Shown here in pieces: positions 1 to 12,523 of a DNA stretch of 55,332 bases. Position numbers and translations under genes: made by a program. The notes below the pieces were generated by a model that made no database searches, had not been told where the DNA came from, and saw nothing but the letters and a program-made list of their open reading frames with translations. Within the stretch, counting starts at the first letter, position 1. Each line of letters starts with the position of its first letter. Source of the stretch: Chromera velia (Eukaryota > Sar > Chromeraceae); NCBI GenBank assembly GCA_018398765.1, contig JAHBMJ010000150.1:1-55332 (forward strand), read 5' to 3'.

Positions 1-225
1 CCCCACACACACATATAATACATATACATGTACACACATTTAAATATACACATGCACGCTGAAACTCACGCCGACAAGAGAGGCATGTACGCAGGCGGTA
101 GAGCAGAACAGGCAGAGAAAAACCGAGGACCCAACCAACGCATCGAACTTGGTCTGTCTATCTATCGAAAAGACCCATGCAGCTAAGAGAACCAGGCAGG
201 ATACGAGTGGCCCCTCCCTACCGAC

Positions 226-2103
226 CGCCTTCAGTTGCTCCCCCCCTTCGAGACCCACACACACGGCAATTTGTCTCGCCTGTCTCCAAACGGCAGCCAC
301 AGAACCGACGCCCCCCCCCTCTTCTCCAGTCTCCCCTCCGAGGCACACTGCCGCTCTTTCCAGCAACGGCCTCAGAACGTCCTTATCGAACAGGGACATG
401 CAACAGAGAGCCCAGGCGGCCGTCAAGGCATCCTCGGGGGGCCAGGCGCTGCCGCCGTGACTTCGCCGAATTTCCCTCAGAATGTCCTGCAGGCGTACGA
501 TTTCGCATATTTTCTGTTTGTGTGCTCGTGCTATTTTACAAATTCTCCCCATGTTGGCACACAAGAATGAGATCTTTTGCGTATCTGAATCTTGTGAAGC
601 AGATGCAAACATGGAGCTGCGTGATGGATTAGTTGCATGAGGGGACAATAGATTACCACAAAGAATCGACACTCAACTGCTTTCCCTGCATGGTTCTTAC
701 TTGCCCAGTTTTCCTTTTTGTGTAGGAACTAATAAATGCCAATCAATGAACACAAAGAGAACACCTCCTTCTTCAATTCCCCTTATACTCTCACTCCTCC
801 TCACCGAAAGAAAGGCCATGGGCAGTCTTTGACTGCTTGCCAGAGCAACCAGGACGTTGGCTATTTGTCCTGGGCGCATTGGGTCTGCAGCAGATGGCTC
901 GAGTCTCTCCGCGATCGCTGCGTCCAAACGTGATGCAAACGCAAAAGCTCCAAGGCCCTCGGTTGAAAGAGACAGAGAAGCAGGAGGGAAGATGTCACTC
1001 GAATCTGAAGAAGCCGGGTGGCCGTTCTTCGTTGTTTCCTCGGGGGCGATTGTGGGGATTTCTGAGCATCCAAGCGTACTCAGAGACAGCGCGATGGTCG
1101 CCAGCTGTGCCGATGAGCACTTCGAGAGTTGGGGCCTGAGGGCGGTGCAGATGAGAGAGACTGTCGCCTCCCGTCTGTACAGAAGATTCGAGAGACCCAA
1201 AAGGGCAAACACCAGCTCACGACGAGGTAGGGGAACGCCGTCTGATGGAGGAGCCTGTAACCTTTTTTCAATTTCCTGCATGCATGTATTCAAGCACACA
1301 CCCTTACACAAAGACCACACATACACAGACACACACACACACACACACTTGCACACACGGACACACAACGAGGGTGGCATAACGAACGCACAATAGGAAA
1401 AGGCCAAAGTAATATTAAAAGCCCCTGGACGCCCACAAAATTCAACTTGCGACTTTTATTGTCCACACTGATCCATTTCAAAAGAGAGATTGAGAGACGG
1501 CGTTTGCAGCACACGCTCACATGAGAACAAAATTCAATGAGTCTACTTCTTTCGCACCCCTCTCACCTCGCAGATTGCCTGGATAGATGACGACAGTCCT
1601 TCAGCAGCAGACCCCAGGGCAGAGAGGGCCAGAGGGAGATGGCAAAGATGTTCAAACTCGAGTTCGCCCACCGAGTCCACAACCAGATCGAGGACGCGGT
1701 CCCTCAGCATGGAGGGCCAAAACTGGACTCTCGCAAAAGAGACAATCAGTCTGTAGAGGTCTGCAGCCTCAAATGAGATCAGCTTGGCCTGCATCTTTCC
1801 GATCAGATCCGCAAATCGTTCGTCCGTCCAGAAGTCCGTCCGGCCTTCCGATATGGCGGCGTTGAAGACATTATTCACATACACGACATACTCCTTTGGG
1901 GACATGCCTGTCGCACTCCCGACAATCTTCAGAGTGTTCTCAAGGGACATCGGTGTGGAGCGCGTCGAGAAAGTTTGAGGGAATGGACAGCGGTGGAGGA
2001 GGAGACGGGGAGGTACTCGGCATCCCCTTTCAAGGAGACGGAGGGAGACGGATTGATTCAAAGAGCAGGGAAGCTTGAGACCGCGAATTGCTTTTTTCCA
2101 CAT
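226..2103 (-). CDS. Mitochondrial helical-repeat (HPR/OPR/RAP-like) protein, 5' part
   Basis: Three exons can be read on the minus strand: 1567..2103 (ATG at 2103), 805..1275 and about 226..486. All junctions are phase 0, with donors GTGAGA, GTGAGG and a likely GTCGGT, and TGCAG acceptors. The gene runs on beyond the left edge. The N-terminus (MWKKAIRGLKL...RLLERG) is basic, rich in Leu, Ser and Arg, and almost free of acidic residues, as in a mitochondrial presequence. The rest is a chain of amphipathic helix pairs (for example ADLYRLIVSFARVQ, LVFALLGLSNLL, ALTAAWALCCMSL), the look of HPR/OPR/FASTK-type repeats that usually precede a RAP domain. Such proteins bind organelle RNA or mitoribosomal rRNA fragments and are expanded in apicomplexans and relatives. 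No RAP domain lies in the window, so the family call is an inference. The end of exon 3 is uncertain. Confidence 0.6.
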
Positions 2104-2890
2104 TGTGAGGACTCAATGCTACAAACAGGCAGGAGAGCAGCAGCTAGGAAAAGATTCAGGTCTGTTTAGTTTGCCAAATGCCACGCTCTGGTCTGCTGAA
2201 ACGTATGTGGAGGGCAAGACGTCACCACCTGAAAGTTGGTGACTCCAAAAGAGAGAAAGAGAATCCAGAGACCATCGGCAAGTCCGACTGTCCCCGAGTT
2301 CTATTGGTTTGAGATTGTCAAACTAATTTCCTCCCACCAAGCTTGTGCCAGGAATGCTGCCAGAGCAGTCGGAAGACGAGTTCGGGAATTTGACACATTG
2401 CATGAGTCCGTCTCCCCTTGCAATCGTTCCGTCTCCAAGATGCATCCGCGGTTATCGCGCACCGGCCGTCTCCCCGTCTCCTCACAGGTCAGCTGGCTCT
2501 TGTTCTCCCGCTTCGGTATTTTCTTGATGCATTCTTTTGCACACTTGATGGGACACGTACAATCCAGCAGGGTCTTTGAAAGGCGCGAAACGATGGGAAT
2601 TGTCGCTTTCGCAGGGCGAATCGATTCAGGGAGCTCCTGCTGAAAGTCCGCCAAAAGATACTCTGCACGAGACGGCAAACTTTTGTCTCCTGATCTCCAT
2701 GACGAAGATGGGTGCCTGCGTTCTTTGAGAGTGCATTACCAAGTGAGAGGCCAATACGAGAGATTCATTGTCGCGATGGGGTGCGTCTTGAGGCTCACTT
2801 TCCACATAGGTCCGTCTGCCCAAAAGACTACTTCATTCTTTTCATGTCTCCCGAAAGTTTTCCACAGTTCCACTGAAAAGATGATGTTGA
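2104..2890. promoter_or_regulatory. Divergent intergenic region with four CGTCTCC (GGAGACG) boxes
   Basis: This 787-bp gap separates the minus-strand start at 2103 from the plus-strand start at 2891, so it should hold both promoters. It contains CGTCTCC at 2409-2415, 2430-2436, 2467-2473 and 2475-2481. Further GAGACG copies lie just outside it: three in the first exon of the left gene (2001, 2034, 2044) and three in intron 1 of the right gene (3019, 3039, 3055). GAGACG is the core of the Toxoplasma WGAGACG promoter element. I saw no convincing gene in the gap; the short ORFs on both strands lack splice context or homology. Confidence 0.4.
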
Positions 2891-4057
2891 ATGTGCACAC
2901 ATCCGCCTGCAGAGTATTTGACCTACTCGAGCTTCGATCCTCCAGACGGAGACACTCGACTGAATGAAACTCTGACGTCCTTTCCTGCCGGGAGCTTTCC
3001 AGGTAAGTGATCTTCAGGGGAGACGGGTCGAGACAAAAAGAGACGGCAGTAGGTAGAGACGGATTCCGTTTTAAGAATTATGTTTATGACTTCCTCCACC
3101 CGTAATGTCCGCAGATTCGGTCTCTGCAACAGCGCTTGAGACTCTCCCGATGCCCCCCGTCCTTGCACTGGACCTTCTGTCTGTGCCAGTTGAGAGAAGG
3201 ATTCTAGAGGACCTCAACACGGGAAGAGAAAACGAGAGAAACTGCACGCAACCCCAGGACGGCACACAGACACCGAGAGCGAGGATCCACACAGGCACAG
3301 TGGAAGTCCGCATCTCCTGGAGGTTCATCAAGGGCAGTGCGGCCACGGGACTTCTCCGGGCCCTGTGCACACACACCTCCCCCATGGGGTTTTTTCGGCA
3401 GCCCGCTTCCCCCCTCCGCCCGCCTTCCCGTTCAACTTCCCCAAGCTCCAGACTCCAGTGGATCGCTGCCCGGATGTCCCCAACCACACCAGTATTCTTC
3501 GAATGCGCTGACAGAAAGACAACAGGAATGCACAAGCACGAGACTCTGTTTCCGCTTCCAGCAGCCCTGCAGGCAGTAGAAGGACAGAGGAGCAAAGCAC
3601 AAAACACCGAAGGCGGAGGGGAGCTCCTAGAGGCACTCTCTGACGAGGAAGGTGGAGAGAAGGGGGACGACACGACCACAGAGGCTTGGACGAAGGCTGA
3701 ATCAGACTTCATCGGAGACTTCGGACGGATGCGCTGTCTGCTTCGGGACTTTCTCGACTGCCCCGATGGTGCTGCTGCTGCTGAGGATGATGGTTGTGGT
3801 GGATGTGAGAGGCTTGGACCAAGGGTCAGTCAGGGAGTGAGTGAGTGAGTCAGAGTGAATTCGTGGGGCGGGATTTACTTTGGCCAAGAGGGTCGTTTTT
3901 TTCTTTTTCTCTCCTTTTCTGTCTTCTCAGTCACGTTCACGCGGTTCTTCCACTGTTCGCACGCGAAGATAAATGCATTAATGAGTTTTGCAACGGAGAG
4001 AGAGAAAGGAGAGAGGAAAAAGAAAGGAAGGAAGAAGAAAAGAAGAAGAAAAAAAAA

Positions 4058-4092
<35 letters not shown>

Positions 4093-7000
4093 GACCAAGC
4101 AAAAAAGGGACCAAGCAAAGAAAGGACCAAGCTCATCTCTTCAGCTTCCTCTCCCCATCCTCTTGCGTCCAGCAGCTCCCTCAGCGGTCATGTGCCAAAG
4201 AAGTACCCATTTCTTGCTTGCCGCTCTTCCTTCTTCAAGATTCGTGGTGAGTCAAGCAAGTTGCTTAGTTCTCTTTGGGGGGCCTTGCTGTCTGCAGGTG
4301 GAGGCTGAAGCTTTCAAGGGACGTGGCGGAATGCCACCGTCTCACAGGGAGTCGACAGGAGGTCAACATAAGTTCCGACCTAGCAGCATGGTTGTGGACT
4401 GCATGGGCAGTGGTGAGTGGACAGACAGGCAGGCAGGCAGCTGTGCACTCACAGGCAGAAGGGACGAGAATGGACAAGGGGGGGAAGACAGGGAGAGAGA
4501 GAGGGGAAGAGGAAAGAACCGGAAACAAAGACAGGCGAAGTGAAGGGACAGTGTGGGTAAGCAGAGAAAGGCAGTTGAGGTAGAAAGAATCCCCTGTCGT
4601 CCTTTCTGCTAACAGACACCGTGTGGACGAAAAAAGTAAGGAAGGATATAAGAAAGAAATTCGACCAGCACAGTCCTGCTCGGAAGACCTCATCACTTCC
4701 TCAGTACTTTACTCTCTTTCATGTTCCTTCTCTCTCTGTTTGACACACTGCGTCGTCCCTTCTCCGATCGAGGCCCTCTGTCTTTTATGCGATCCAAATG
4801 CTTTTGTACGTTGTTGAATCACTTGCATTAACTGCTTTTTGAACTTCCTGGTGCGGGTGTGCATGCAGCGACTGCACTGGAGAGAGCCAAGGCCTTGGTG
4901 GAGGAGGAAATGAGAGGGCGTCGTGGACGAGAGAGTGACTGTGTATGGGTGTCCCCGGAAAGATTCTTTCAGTTTCCTTCGAAGACGGCCAAAAAATGGA
5001 CCGACGCAGAGAAGGGATGGGGTCCGTTTGCTCTTCTCTCTTTTTGTCCCTGCGTGTTTGTCTTAAAAAAACTTTTTGTCCGTGCGTTGAAATTTTGTCA
5101 CTTTGCTTTCTTCTACTTGCATTGCTGTCTCTTGAATGTTCTCCGCTTCATTCCTTCTTCATCCACCTTCCTGCTGCACTCCTAACTGTCCATTCCTCTC
5201 GCCTTCTGCCATTTTTGTTTCTTAGGACTGTAATTGCATTTTCTATTTGAAAGGACTTCTTGCCTTGTGTCGCCATCTCCTTGTGATCAGTTTGTTGACG
5301 TCTCTCTTTTCCCTTCTCTTACTTCATGAGCCTCTGCAGAGAGGGCAGCACTCTTCGGTGAGAGCCTGCGGAGTGCCCTGGCCCCCCTTCGGTGCTGTTG
5401 GGGGGGCTCAGATGGATCGGTCTCTGTGATGACGACACAGAGGAGTTGTGTGTGGGTGCCTCGAGTGGTCGTTCTCGATCGCCCCCTTTTTCTCCTCGAG
5501 GGTGTAGCACTCGGAGGGGTGGGGGGAGGGGTGGGAGAGGGAGTGGGAGATGGGGGAGTGCACCCGCTTCTCGCAGGTGGTGAGGCTGAGGGAGGCACCT
5601 CTCGGAGACGTGGAAAGAAGGAAGGAACCTTTTCGAGTTCTGGTGGTGCAGGAGGAAGATCGGAGGCCTCGATGATCCTTGAGACGGTGGTTGGAGTTTT
5701 GAGACAGGAACTTTTAGTGGACACTCCGGTGGACTTGGGGGGGGATCCGGTTGGGCCGCCTTCTTTCGTCGTGGTGTTGTGTCTCCAGAGACCACCAGAC
5801 GCTTTCTGTCAGTGTCTTGATTTGTTTTTCCCTTGGTGTCCCCCTCTATCGTTCGGCACACAAATGAGTGCCTTCCTTCTCCTCCTGTTGTTTGGCTTCC
5901 ATTTTCTGAATTGTATTGAATTAGGTTTTTTGAAAGGAAGGAAGGAAGGAAGCTTCGTGAATATGTTATGTGGCTAGTATGCTTTGTTTTCTTGAACGGG
6001 GTCTTCTTGCGAGAGAAAAAGGGTTTTTTTTTCTGGTCATTCGAGTATCTGTCTCTCTTCTCTGCCTCCCTTGATTTGCCCCTGCAGTGTCAGCGTTCGA
6101 CGTGTACTTCCAGGTCCTTTCCCCTTCGTCCGACAAACAGGGAGAGACGGCATACCTGTGTGAGGATCCGATGCAGGCAGTTGTGAGGGACATTGAGAGG
6201 GATTCAAGAGAAGTCAAGGGAAGATGGAGGGGGGTGATGGAAGAAGTCAGCGCCTTCCTTGAGGGGGCCGGTAAGGGGAGCACAAAACGATCCAGGGATG
6301 CGGTGAACGCAAAGATGGAAGGAGGCCCAAGCATTGTGTGGAGAATGACTGGACCGGTGAGTGGATTTGCTCCGTTTGGGATTTTGTTGGCTGCCGTCCG
6401 GGTCGGCAATTCGACACCTGTCTCTGCCCCTGTCGGTGTCCTTTTGCGTTCCTGTAAGATCCACACATTCTTGAATTTCTGTCTGTGCCGCTCGCTCGAT
6501 GCGGCTGCAAAGGTGAAAATAAAGAATACGGGAAAAAATGAAAAGAAGGCATTCAGGTTTTTCGGGTGTCTGCCGTCCTTTCTGCTTGCCTGCTTGTGCG
6601 TTCTCTGCAGGATACACGGAAGGAACTTGTTTCACTGTTTGGAATGCCCTACGGTCAGTCTTGAAGACTGTCTGTGTCGTCATTCGGAGGCAGAAAAACA
6701 GAAAATCTCTTTTGAACGAACGAGTGCTGCAGTGAGTGGTCTCATATGAACTCAGTCAGCCGTTCCTGACTAGACTTAAGGACCCGGTTCTCCCCGTCAG
6801 CTAGGACGTGCTTTTCCCAGCAACCCTTCGCGTGTCGCTTGCACCCCCTCTGCCACCCGCTTCGGACGCACGCAAGTCGTCCTCTTGTGTCATCTATTCT
6901 CTCCCCACTGAATGTCTGTGCGTGCGTATATGTAATCCTCTCTCTACGCACCTCTCGTTCCTCTACTCTTATGCATACCTCCTCCTCTCCTATCCTTTCC

Positions 7001-7423
7001 TTTTCTCCTTCCCGCAGTGATGGGGGAAAGGGAGGAGGATCAGGGTCATCCGCAAGTCTCCAGTCGGCAAGCAAGGAGAGGGAAAGGCAGACGGAGGTGG
7101 ACAGCAGACTCGCAGTGCATCTTTCTGGAAGGTCCTTCTGGGAGTGGCAAGACCACCCTTCTCAGGTCTGTCTGTCGGGCTTTTCTCCTCTCTCTGATCT
7201 CATGCAAGTGCTCTCTTTCAATCTCTCTCACCAATGAGGACCCGGGGGGATATCTGCAAGACCCCAGATGCATGTGATAGATCAGAGAGAAACTGCATGG
7301 TAGCAGAGCAGAAGAAACATGAAGGTTGCCGTCCTTCTCTCTCTCTCTCTCTCTCTTTGTGTGTGTGTGTATGTATGTGTGTGTGTCGGTGTGAGTGAGT
7401 GAGTGAGTGAGTGTGTGTGTGTG

Positions 7424-7454
<31 letters not shown>

Positions 7455-10091
7455 GTCTTTGTCCATCTTTCTGTCTGTCTGTCTGTCTGTCTGTATGTAT
7501 GTATGTATGTGTGTTTGATTTCTTTTCTTGTTTGGTTGTGTATTCGAAAGAAGAAAAGAAAGAAAAAAAGAAGTCATGAAGTCTGTCTGCTTCCTCTGCA
7601 CTCTCAGGGCTCTCCCGTCTCTTTTCCCGGACGTGACCTTCCTTCCACTTTCTTCTACGGAAGTTGTCACAGCGGCTGTTGGGGCTTCTCAGGTACGATA
7701 AACTTTTTCTTTTTCGATTCAAGCTCAGGACGTGTTTGCTCTTCTGGTCTTGGGCTCTCTGTTTCTTCTTTTTCATTGAATGGGTTGCAGAAATCTGTTC
7801 TAATCAGGCTTTGTCTGCCGGGATCGAGCAGAGAAGGGATTTCAGAGGAAATCTTTTTACAAATCTCTTGCTTGAGAGAAGGAGTTTTTAGCTTTTCCCT
7901 TTGTAGAAAAGATTTGTGTCTCTGGCGGCTCCTTTTGAACCTCGATACCATTCGCTGGAGTCCGGACTTTCTACACACATACGCAGGAGAACCTGAGAGC
8001 CGCCTTTCTCCGAGCAGAGGCCGCTCGTCGTCCTGTCGCTCTGCTGGTGGATGATGTCGAGACCTTGACGGGATTGGAGGGGGAGGGGCAGGGGGGAGGA
8101 GGGACAATGCAGAGGGTCGGTCAGTGGAGTCGGGTGTGTGGGGGCATGTGGTAGATGGGGTCTAGGAGAAGTGAAAAACAAAGAAGGGCAGTGGGCTTTA
8201 TGACGAGGAATCGAGGACGTTCAAATACACTTCTTGAGTGGCTGCTGGTCAGAACAGATCGCTCGGCCGCTTCACCGGGAGCATTGCTTCTATTGTGCGA
8301 TTTTGTGTGCCAATTACAGCAAATGAGCCGAACGTTTTTCAGGCTGATGCTTTGGATTCCACATCACTGCTGCCTGCATGTGCAAGAAGAAGAAATTGAC
8401 AGCTGCAGCTCTGCCGGGAGAAGGCAATGTTGTTATCGAAAACGCGCGTCGATCTCTTGAATGAATCTTTTCCTTCCCATGTTATTTCTCTTTGTTCGCT
8501 GGTGTCTCAATCTGTCCGTTGTTCTTACTTTTTTATCGAATGTGCAGGTACTCGCAGAGCTGTCCCGCACACTGGCCGGTCTCCTTGACGCGTTTGTTCT
8601 GTCCGATTCTTCCGGAGAGGGGGAGAGGGAGATCGGGGGGCACTGCGAGGCAAAGAGTGAGAAAGGAGAGGAGGAAGAAGGAGAGGAATGGCACAACGAA
8701 AGTGAATGGGCTGGCAGAAATACGGAAGCAGAGAAATTCGACGACACAGATGAGAGGGAATCCGGACCTTTTTTCTTTGTGTGCTCCTCTCGGTCAGTCT
8801 CTTTCTCTTTCTAGGACATCAACGATTCGGTCGTGTGGTCTGACTGGGGCCTGCTGAGGCTTGAACTGATTGAGCCACCGCCGAATGTTGGGTTGGATGG
8901 GTGAAGGTGCTGAGCTCGTGTTTCATTTTTGTTTTTCTGTAGTTTTCCCGGGAAGGAGTCATTTCAGCACCCCGCTTCTCGGTCTGAAAGGGTCAACCAA
9001 TCCGTCTTTCCTCTCACCATCAACCTGTTCTGGTACGTGCTTGCTTGATTGTCTGCGCATATTTACCCACGCGTTCTGTATTTGTGTGGGGCATGACTCT
9101 CCTCAATTCCTCCCTCCCTCCCTCTGTGTCCTCTCTCCTCACCTCTATGGTCTCTCCTTGCAACGCAACGAACAAACGAAGCAGGGCGCCCCTCTTGAGC
9201 CTTCCTGCGTCGCTGAGGACCCGCATCAGCAGGAGGGTAGTGCTCTCCCCTCCCACAGGAAGGAGACTCAGAGCAGGAGAAGAGAAGGGACTCAAGTGGG
9301 AAACCTGGGAGCCCGTGGTGGCCCTGAGGGAGGTAGAAAGGGCCTTGCGAGGGGATGGAGATGGTGATCCGGAGACTGGGGAAGAAGGAGAAGGAGAAAG
9401 GGAGGGCGTGATGGTAGATAGAGAACAACAACTCGCTCAGAGCGCACACGGCGAGTCCGAAGCGTCTGGAGGAAAGAGGAAAAGCGAGGAGATAGAGGGG
9501 GGCGTGGAGGAACTTTGGGGACTCCTCGACGAGTGCACTCTCTGTGATCTGGTGCTCTTGTGGCAAGAGGTCATTCCTCCTTCCTTCCTTCCCTGTGATC
9601 CTCTCTAGCTGTCTCTCCGTCTGTTCGATCCTTTGCATTCATCCTCATGAGCTTCACTTCATACCCAGCCAATCTTGGTCTGTCTTCCTGTCTTCCTCCC
9701 TCTATCCCCGACTTCCCATTCGACACTTGTCTCTCGCCGTGTGAGTGTGGAAGTATGTACAATGCCGTCTCGTTCTTGTCCCCCCTTCTTTGTTTAAACC
9801 CTGCAAGCCTCAACGACTCTGCCTGTAAGTTTATCGCGACATATTCGTTTTTGAACGCCTTCTCTGTCAATTTGCCTGCTTATGTGTGTCTCCTCCCGTC
9901 TCACAACGCAGGGAAAGATTCAGCAATCGCGAAGGAGCGGACTCATCACAGAGGTACTAGAGGGACAAGACAAGGCGACCAGTCAGACCGGTGCTCAAAA
10001 GGCCGCATCTAATGGAAACAAAAACAGGCTTCAGATGAGTGCAAACGACGTTGTGAATGCTGCAAAAGAAATCGGCATTCTTGACAACTAG
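2891..10091 (+). CDS. AAA+ ATPase, PEX1-D1-like module (15 exons)
   Basis: Exons 2891..3002, 3115..3824, 4145..4246, 4298..4412, 4869..5021, 5340..5807, 6088..6356, 6611..6653, 7018..7165, 7608..7692, 7987..8115, 8548..8792, 8943..9032, 9185..9569 and 9912..10091 join without phase conflict into 1077 codons plus stop. A TGA directly precedes the ATG. The first ~650 residues are unrecognised, with Gly/Ser-rich low-complexity stretches. Walker A is GPSGSGKTT (~696-704). Then comes VGASQENLRAAF and a Walker B of ALLVDDVETL (~753-762), where the usual catalytic Glu is Asp. An acidic insertion follows, then LPASLRTRISRRVVLSPP in the region where AAA modules place sensor-2 and arginine-finger elements. 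Only one ATPase module is present. The degenerate Walker B and flanks resemble the first ATPase domain of the peroxisomal export protein PEX1, but a second domain is absent, so the name stays open. An optional small exon near 8819 was left out because direct joining keeps frame. Confidence 0.65.
3960..4135. repeat. GAAA/GAAG purine tract and short tandem repeat in intron 2 of the AAA+ gene
   Basis: Roughly 4005-4092 is a polypurine run dominated by GAAA and GAAG units. It is followed by three imperfect copies of a ~17-bp unit built on GGACCAAGC (4092-4132). It lies entirely inside an intron. Confidence 0.8.
7339..7515. repeat. Compound microsatellite (CT)n-(GT)n-(GAGT)n-(CTGT)n
   Basis: A compound array in the intron between the Walker A exon (ends 7165) and the next exon (starts 7608). 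It passes from CT to GT to GAGT to CTGT units and ends in a TATG run. Confidence 0.9.
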
Positions 10092-10700
10092 ACGTAAGAA
10101 GAAAGGACCTATTCCGAATGAAATGAGTCACACAACAGCTCGTATGAATGTGCTGGTGTACATATAATATTAAAGTAAATGTTATTGGATATAAAAAAAT
10201 CAGTATACACCAGCACGCATTAGCATGCATCTATGTATGTTAAGGTATGTATTTTAATAATATGAACATTATGAATTAAAGTTCAAAGTTTTACTTAGAC
10301 TGTAACTTAGTTTTACTTCAACACCCCCAAACAGTATATTTTATACGGTTTTTTTAATTCAATAAAAAAAATATTATCATTGATTTCTAGATTAATTTAA
10401 TTATCTAGTCATTGATTCATCAATAATTCTTGATCATCATCATACGTTACGAGTAGATCATACGCCAATATGGGGAACTGTTGAATAGTTATAAATGTTA
10501 ATTCTGAGTCATCTTACTTAAGTTAACTTAAATTTGGACGTTTGCTGTATACGCACAGCATCTTCACGAAGGTAATCTGAACTGAATCAAACCGTTGGAG
10601 GTCTGTCTTTTTTTTTTTTTAAGAATAAAACATATTCAATGCACTAACAATAGCTTTTACAAAAACTTCAAGAAAGTCATTTAAAAACCTGGGTTACGAT
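10092..10700. other. AT-rich spacer between the AAA+ gene and a LINE fragment
   Basis: Strongly AT-rich, with TTGATCATCATCAT-like runs and a poly-T tract near 10609. I see no coding potential. It probably contains the 3' untranslated region of the upstream gene and host sequence before the 5'-truncated retroelement. Confidence 0.5.
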
Positions 10701-12496
10701 AGACAACGTTCAACTTAATGCCAGTGATGTATAGTCAGGTGAAGGCTCGGGTAAATGGGGTAACAGAATGCTTTCTAGAAGGCGGAGGAGTAAAACAAGG
10801 CGATCCTCTCTCTCCTCTCCTCTTTCTTCTTTTCATCAACAATCTGTATGAGTCTGTTAGCTTCGATAATGAAAACAGGAATCAAAGTTCAGCTGGGGGT
10901 GTAGATAGAGAGATTCCTGTCAGACTGTCTGACGTTTTAATCGAAAGCATCGGATATGCTGACGACCTTGTTCTATTTGCTCACAGTGCTTCAGACTTGC
11001 AGAAATACCTGTCCCGCCTCGAGGACTATTGTAAGGAACACGGCCTGAAGGTGAATTTAAAGAAGACAAAAGTTATGCCTCTTCCCCCCTCCCACCCCGA
11101 CCTTATGCCCTGGACCCCTTTTCTTTATGAAGGCAGATCAGTAAAAGCGGTGAGTAAATATAAGTATTTGAGCAACTGGGTTTTTGAGGGCGGAGACCTT
11201 AGTAAGACAGTCGAAGCCCGCATTGAGACGGCAGAGAAGACATTGGGGACTGTATCTAGGACTGTGTTTAGTACTTTCTCTTCTCTGGGCTTTATTTTTC
11301 CCTTTTCTAAAATTACTTTGTTCAAGGCCCTCTAGCTGGCTGCCAGTCACGCTGTATGAACTGGAAACGATCCCGCTGAGAAAAACAGATGTTGCCTACC
11401 TCAATGCATTACAGTTATATTTTGTTCGATATTGTTTTGGTCTCTCCCATCACTCCTTTGTTTCGCGTTCCCTTCTCTCTCCGAGTCTCTCTCTTAAACC
11501 ATTCAGTTTTTTGCTTGGTAAGTTGATTGAGCGCTTCATCCAATGCATTAAATCGATTGACCGTCCAGGCAGTGTGGAATGAGTGCTTGGCTGGCTTATG
11601 TAAACCCTTCGTTAAGATAGTAAAATGGCTGGCCGTTCTATTAGATTGCTCTTTTTCATGGCCTCCATTGCCAAACACGGTCGGGGACAAGTTTAAAAGA
11701 AAAGGCAAAGGTAGAAGGAAAAGAGCGGTGAGAAAGATCGTAGAGGGTGCCTGGCTGTCTGACTGGTTAAAAGAGAAAACTAGAAACGTTAGAGACAGAG
11801 ACAAAATTTTTCTCCGCCTTGTAAATCTCTCTTTTTTCCAATCAGAGAATCCAACCAGACAGCGTTTGGCTATGCACCTTCTGAGTGAAAGGAAATGGCG
11901 TCCGAGAAGTAAAATGATAGAGTGTAGTATTGAACCTCTGCTAAAGAGTCTGTTGCAGTCCTCCGCAGGCTTCCGTACGCTTTTCGGGGCTCTCACAGGG
12001 GGGAATATAGATAGAACCCAACTGGAACAGCTGTGTGATAAGTGTTTGTCCCCCTTACGTGTGATCAAAGATGAGGTTCATGTCCTGACAGAATATGTAA
12101 AGACACAGAAAGGGAACGAAACAGGCTGAAAGTACTCTACGAAATTGTAACACAGAAGGCGCCCATTAACATAAGAATACAGATCGCACAACGTGTTGCA
12201 GGTGTAACCAGGAGGGGCACTTCTGATAATGAGAAGAAAATGAAGGAAATGGTGCATGTTGCTATTGTGTATAATCCTGCCTAGAAGCGGTTCTAAAGCG
12301 CTAGCCGAGTGTTTCAGGAAGGTTCATTATGTTGATCATGCAAGTTGAGGTGAATCGATCCGATTGGCATGCAGGCTTCCTCATCCCCCCCCCCCCCATG
12401 AATGTGTGCTCTGGGTTGTCCTCAAAGCCTTGCTAGTGGCTTGGGATTTGGCGTCACTAAATCTAGGATTTAACCCTCAATCATCATCATCATCAA
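10700..12496 (+). mobile_element. 5'-truncated, frameshifted non-LTR (LINE) retrotransposon
   Basis: From 10718 an ORF encodes reverse-transcriptase core motifs: GVKQGDPLSPLLFLLF (motif B region) and the catalytic YADDLVLFA (~10966-10992). The thumb-like region follows, to a stop near 11335. Coding character then continues in two other frames (about 11333-11582 and 11580-12129), so at least two frameshifts have occurred. The start falls inside the RT palm, with no endonuclease domain upstream, which is typical 5' truncation. The 3' end carries a short TCA microsatellite tail (12480-12495) after a TTTAACCCTCAA motif. The same end is seen at 52703-52729. Confidence 0.85.
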
Positions 12497-12523
12497 TTAA
12501 CTAACAAGTTAGTAGTAACCTAG

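Noticed and set aside
2301..2678. 125-codon minus-strand ORF upstream of the helical-repeat gene
   Set aside because: No motif, and it lies in the divergent promoter. It could be an untranslated first exon but there is no support for coding.
5287..5861. Pro/Ser-rich minus-strand ORFs
   Set aside because: Shadow of the Gly-rich exon 6 of the AAA+ gene on the plus strand.
8819..8900. Extra AAA+ exon after CTTTCTAG at 8818
   Set aside because: In the required phase it hits TGA before a good donor, whereas direct joining of 8792 to 8943 keeps the frame.
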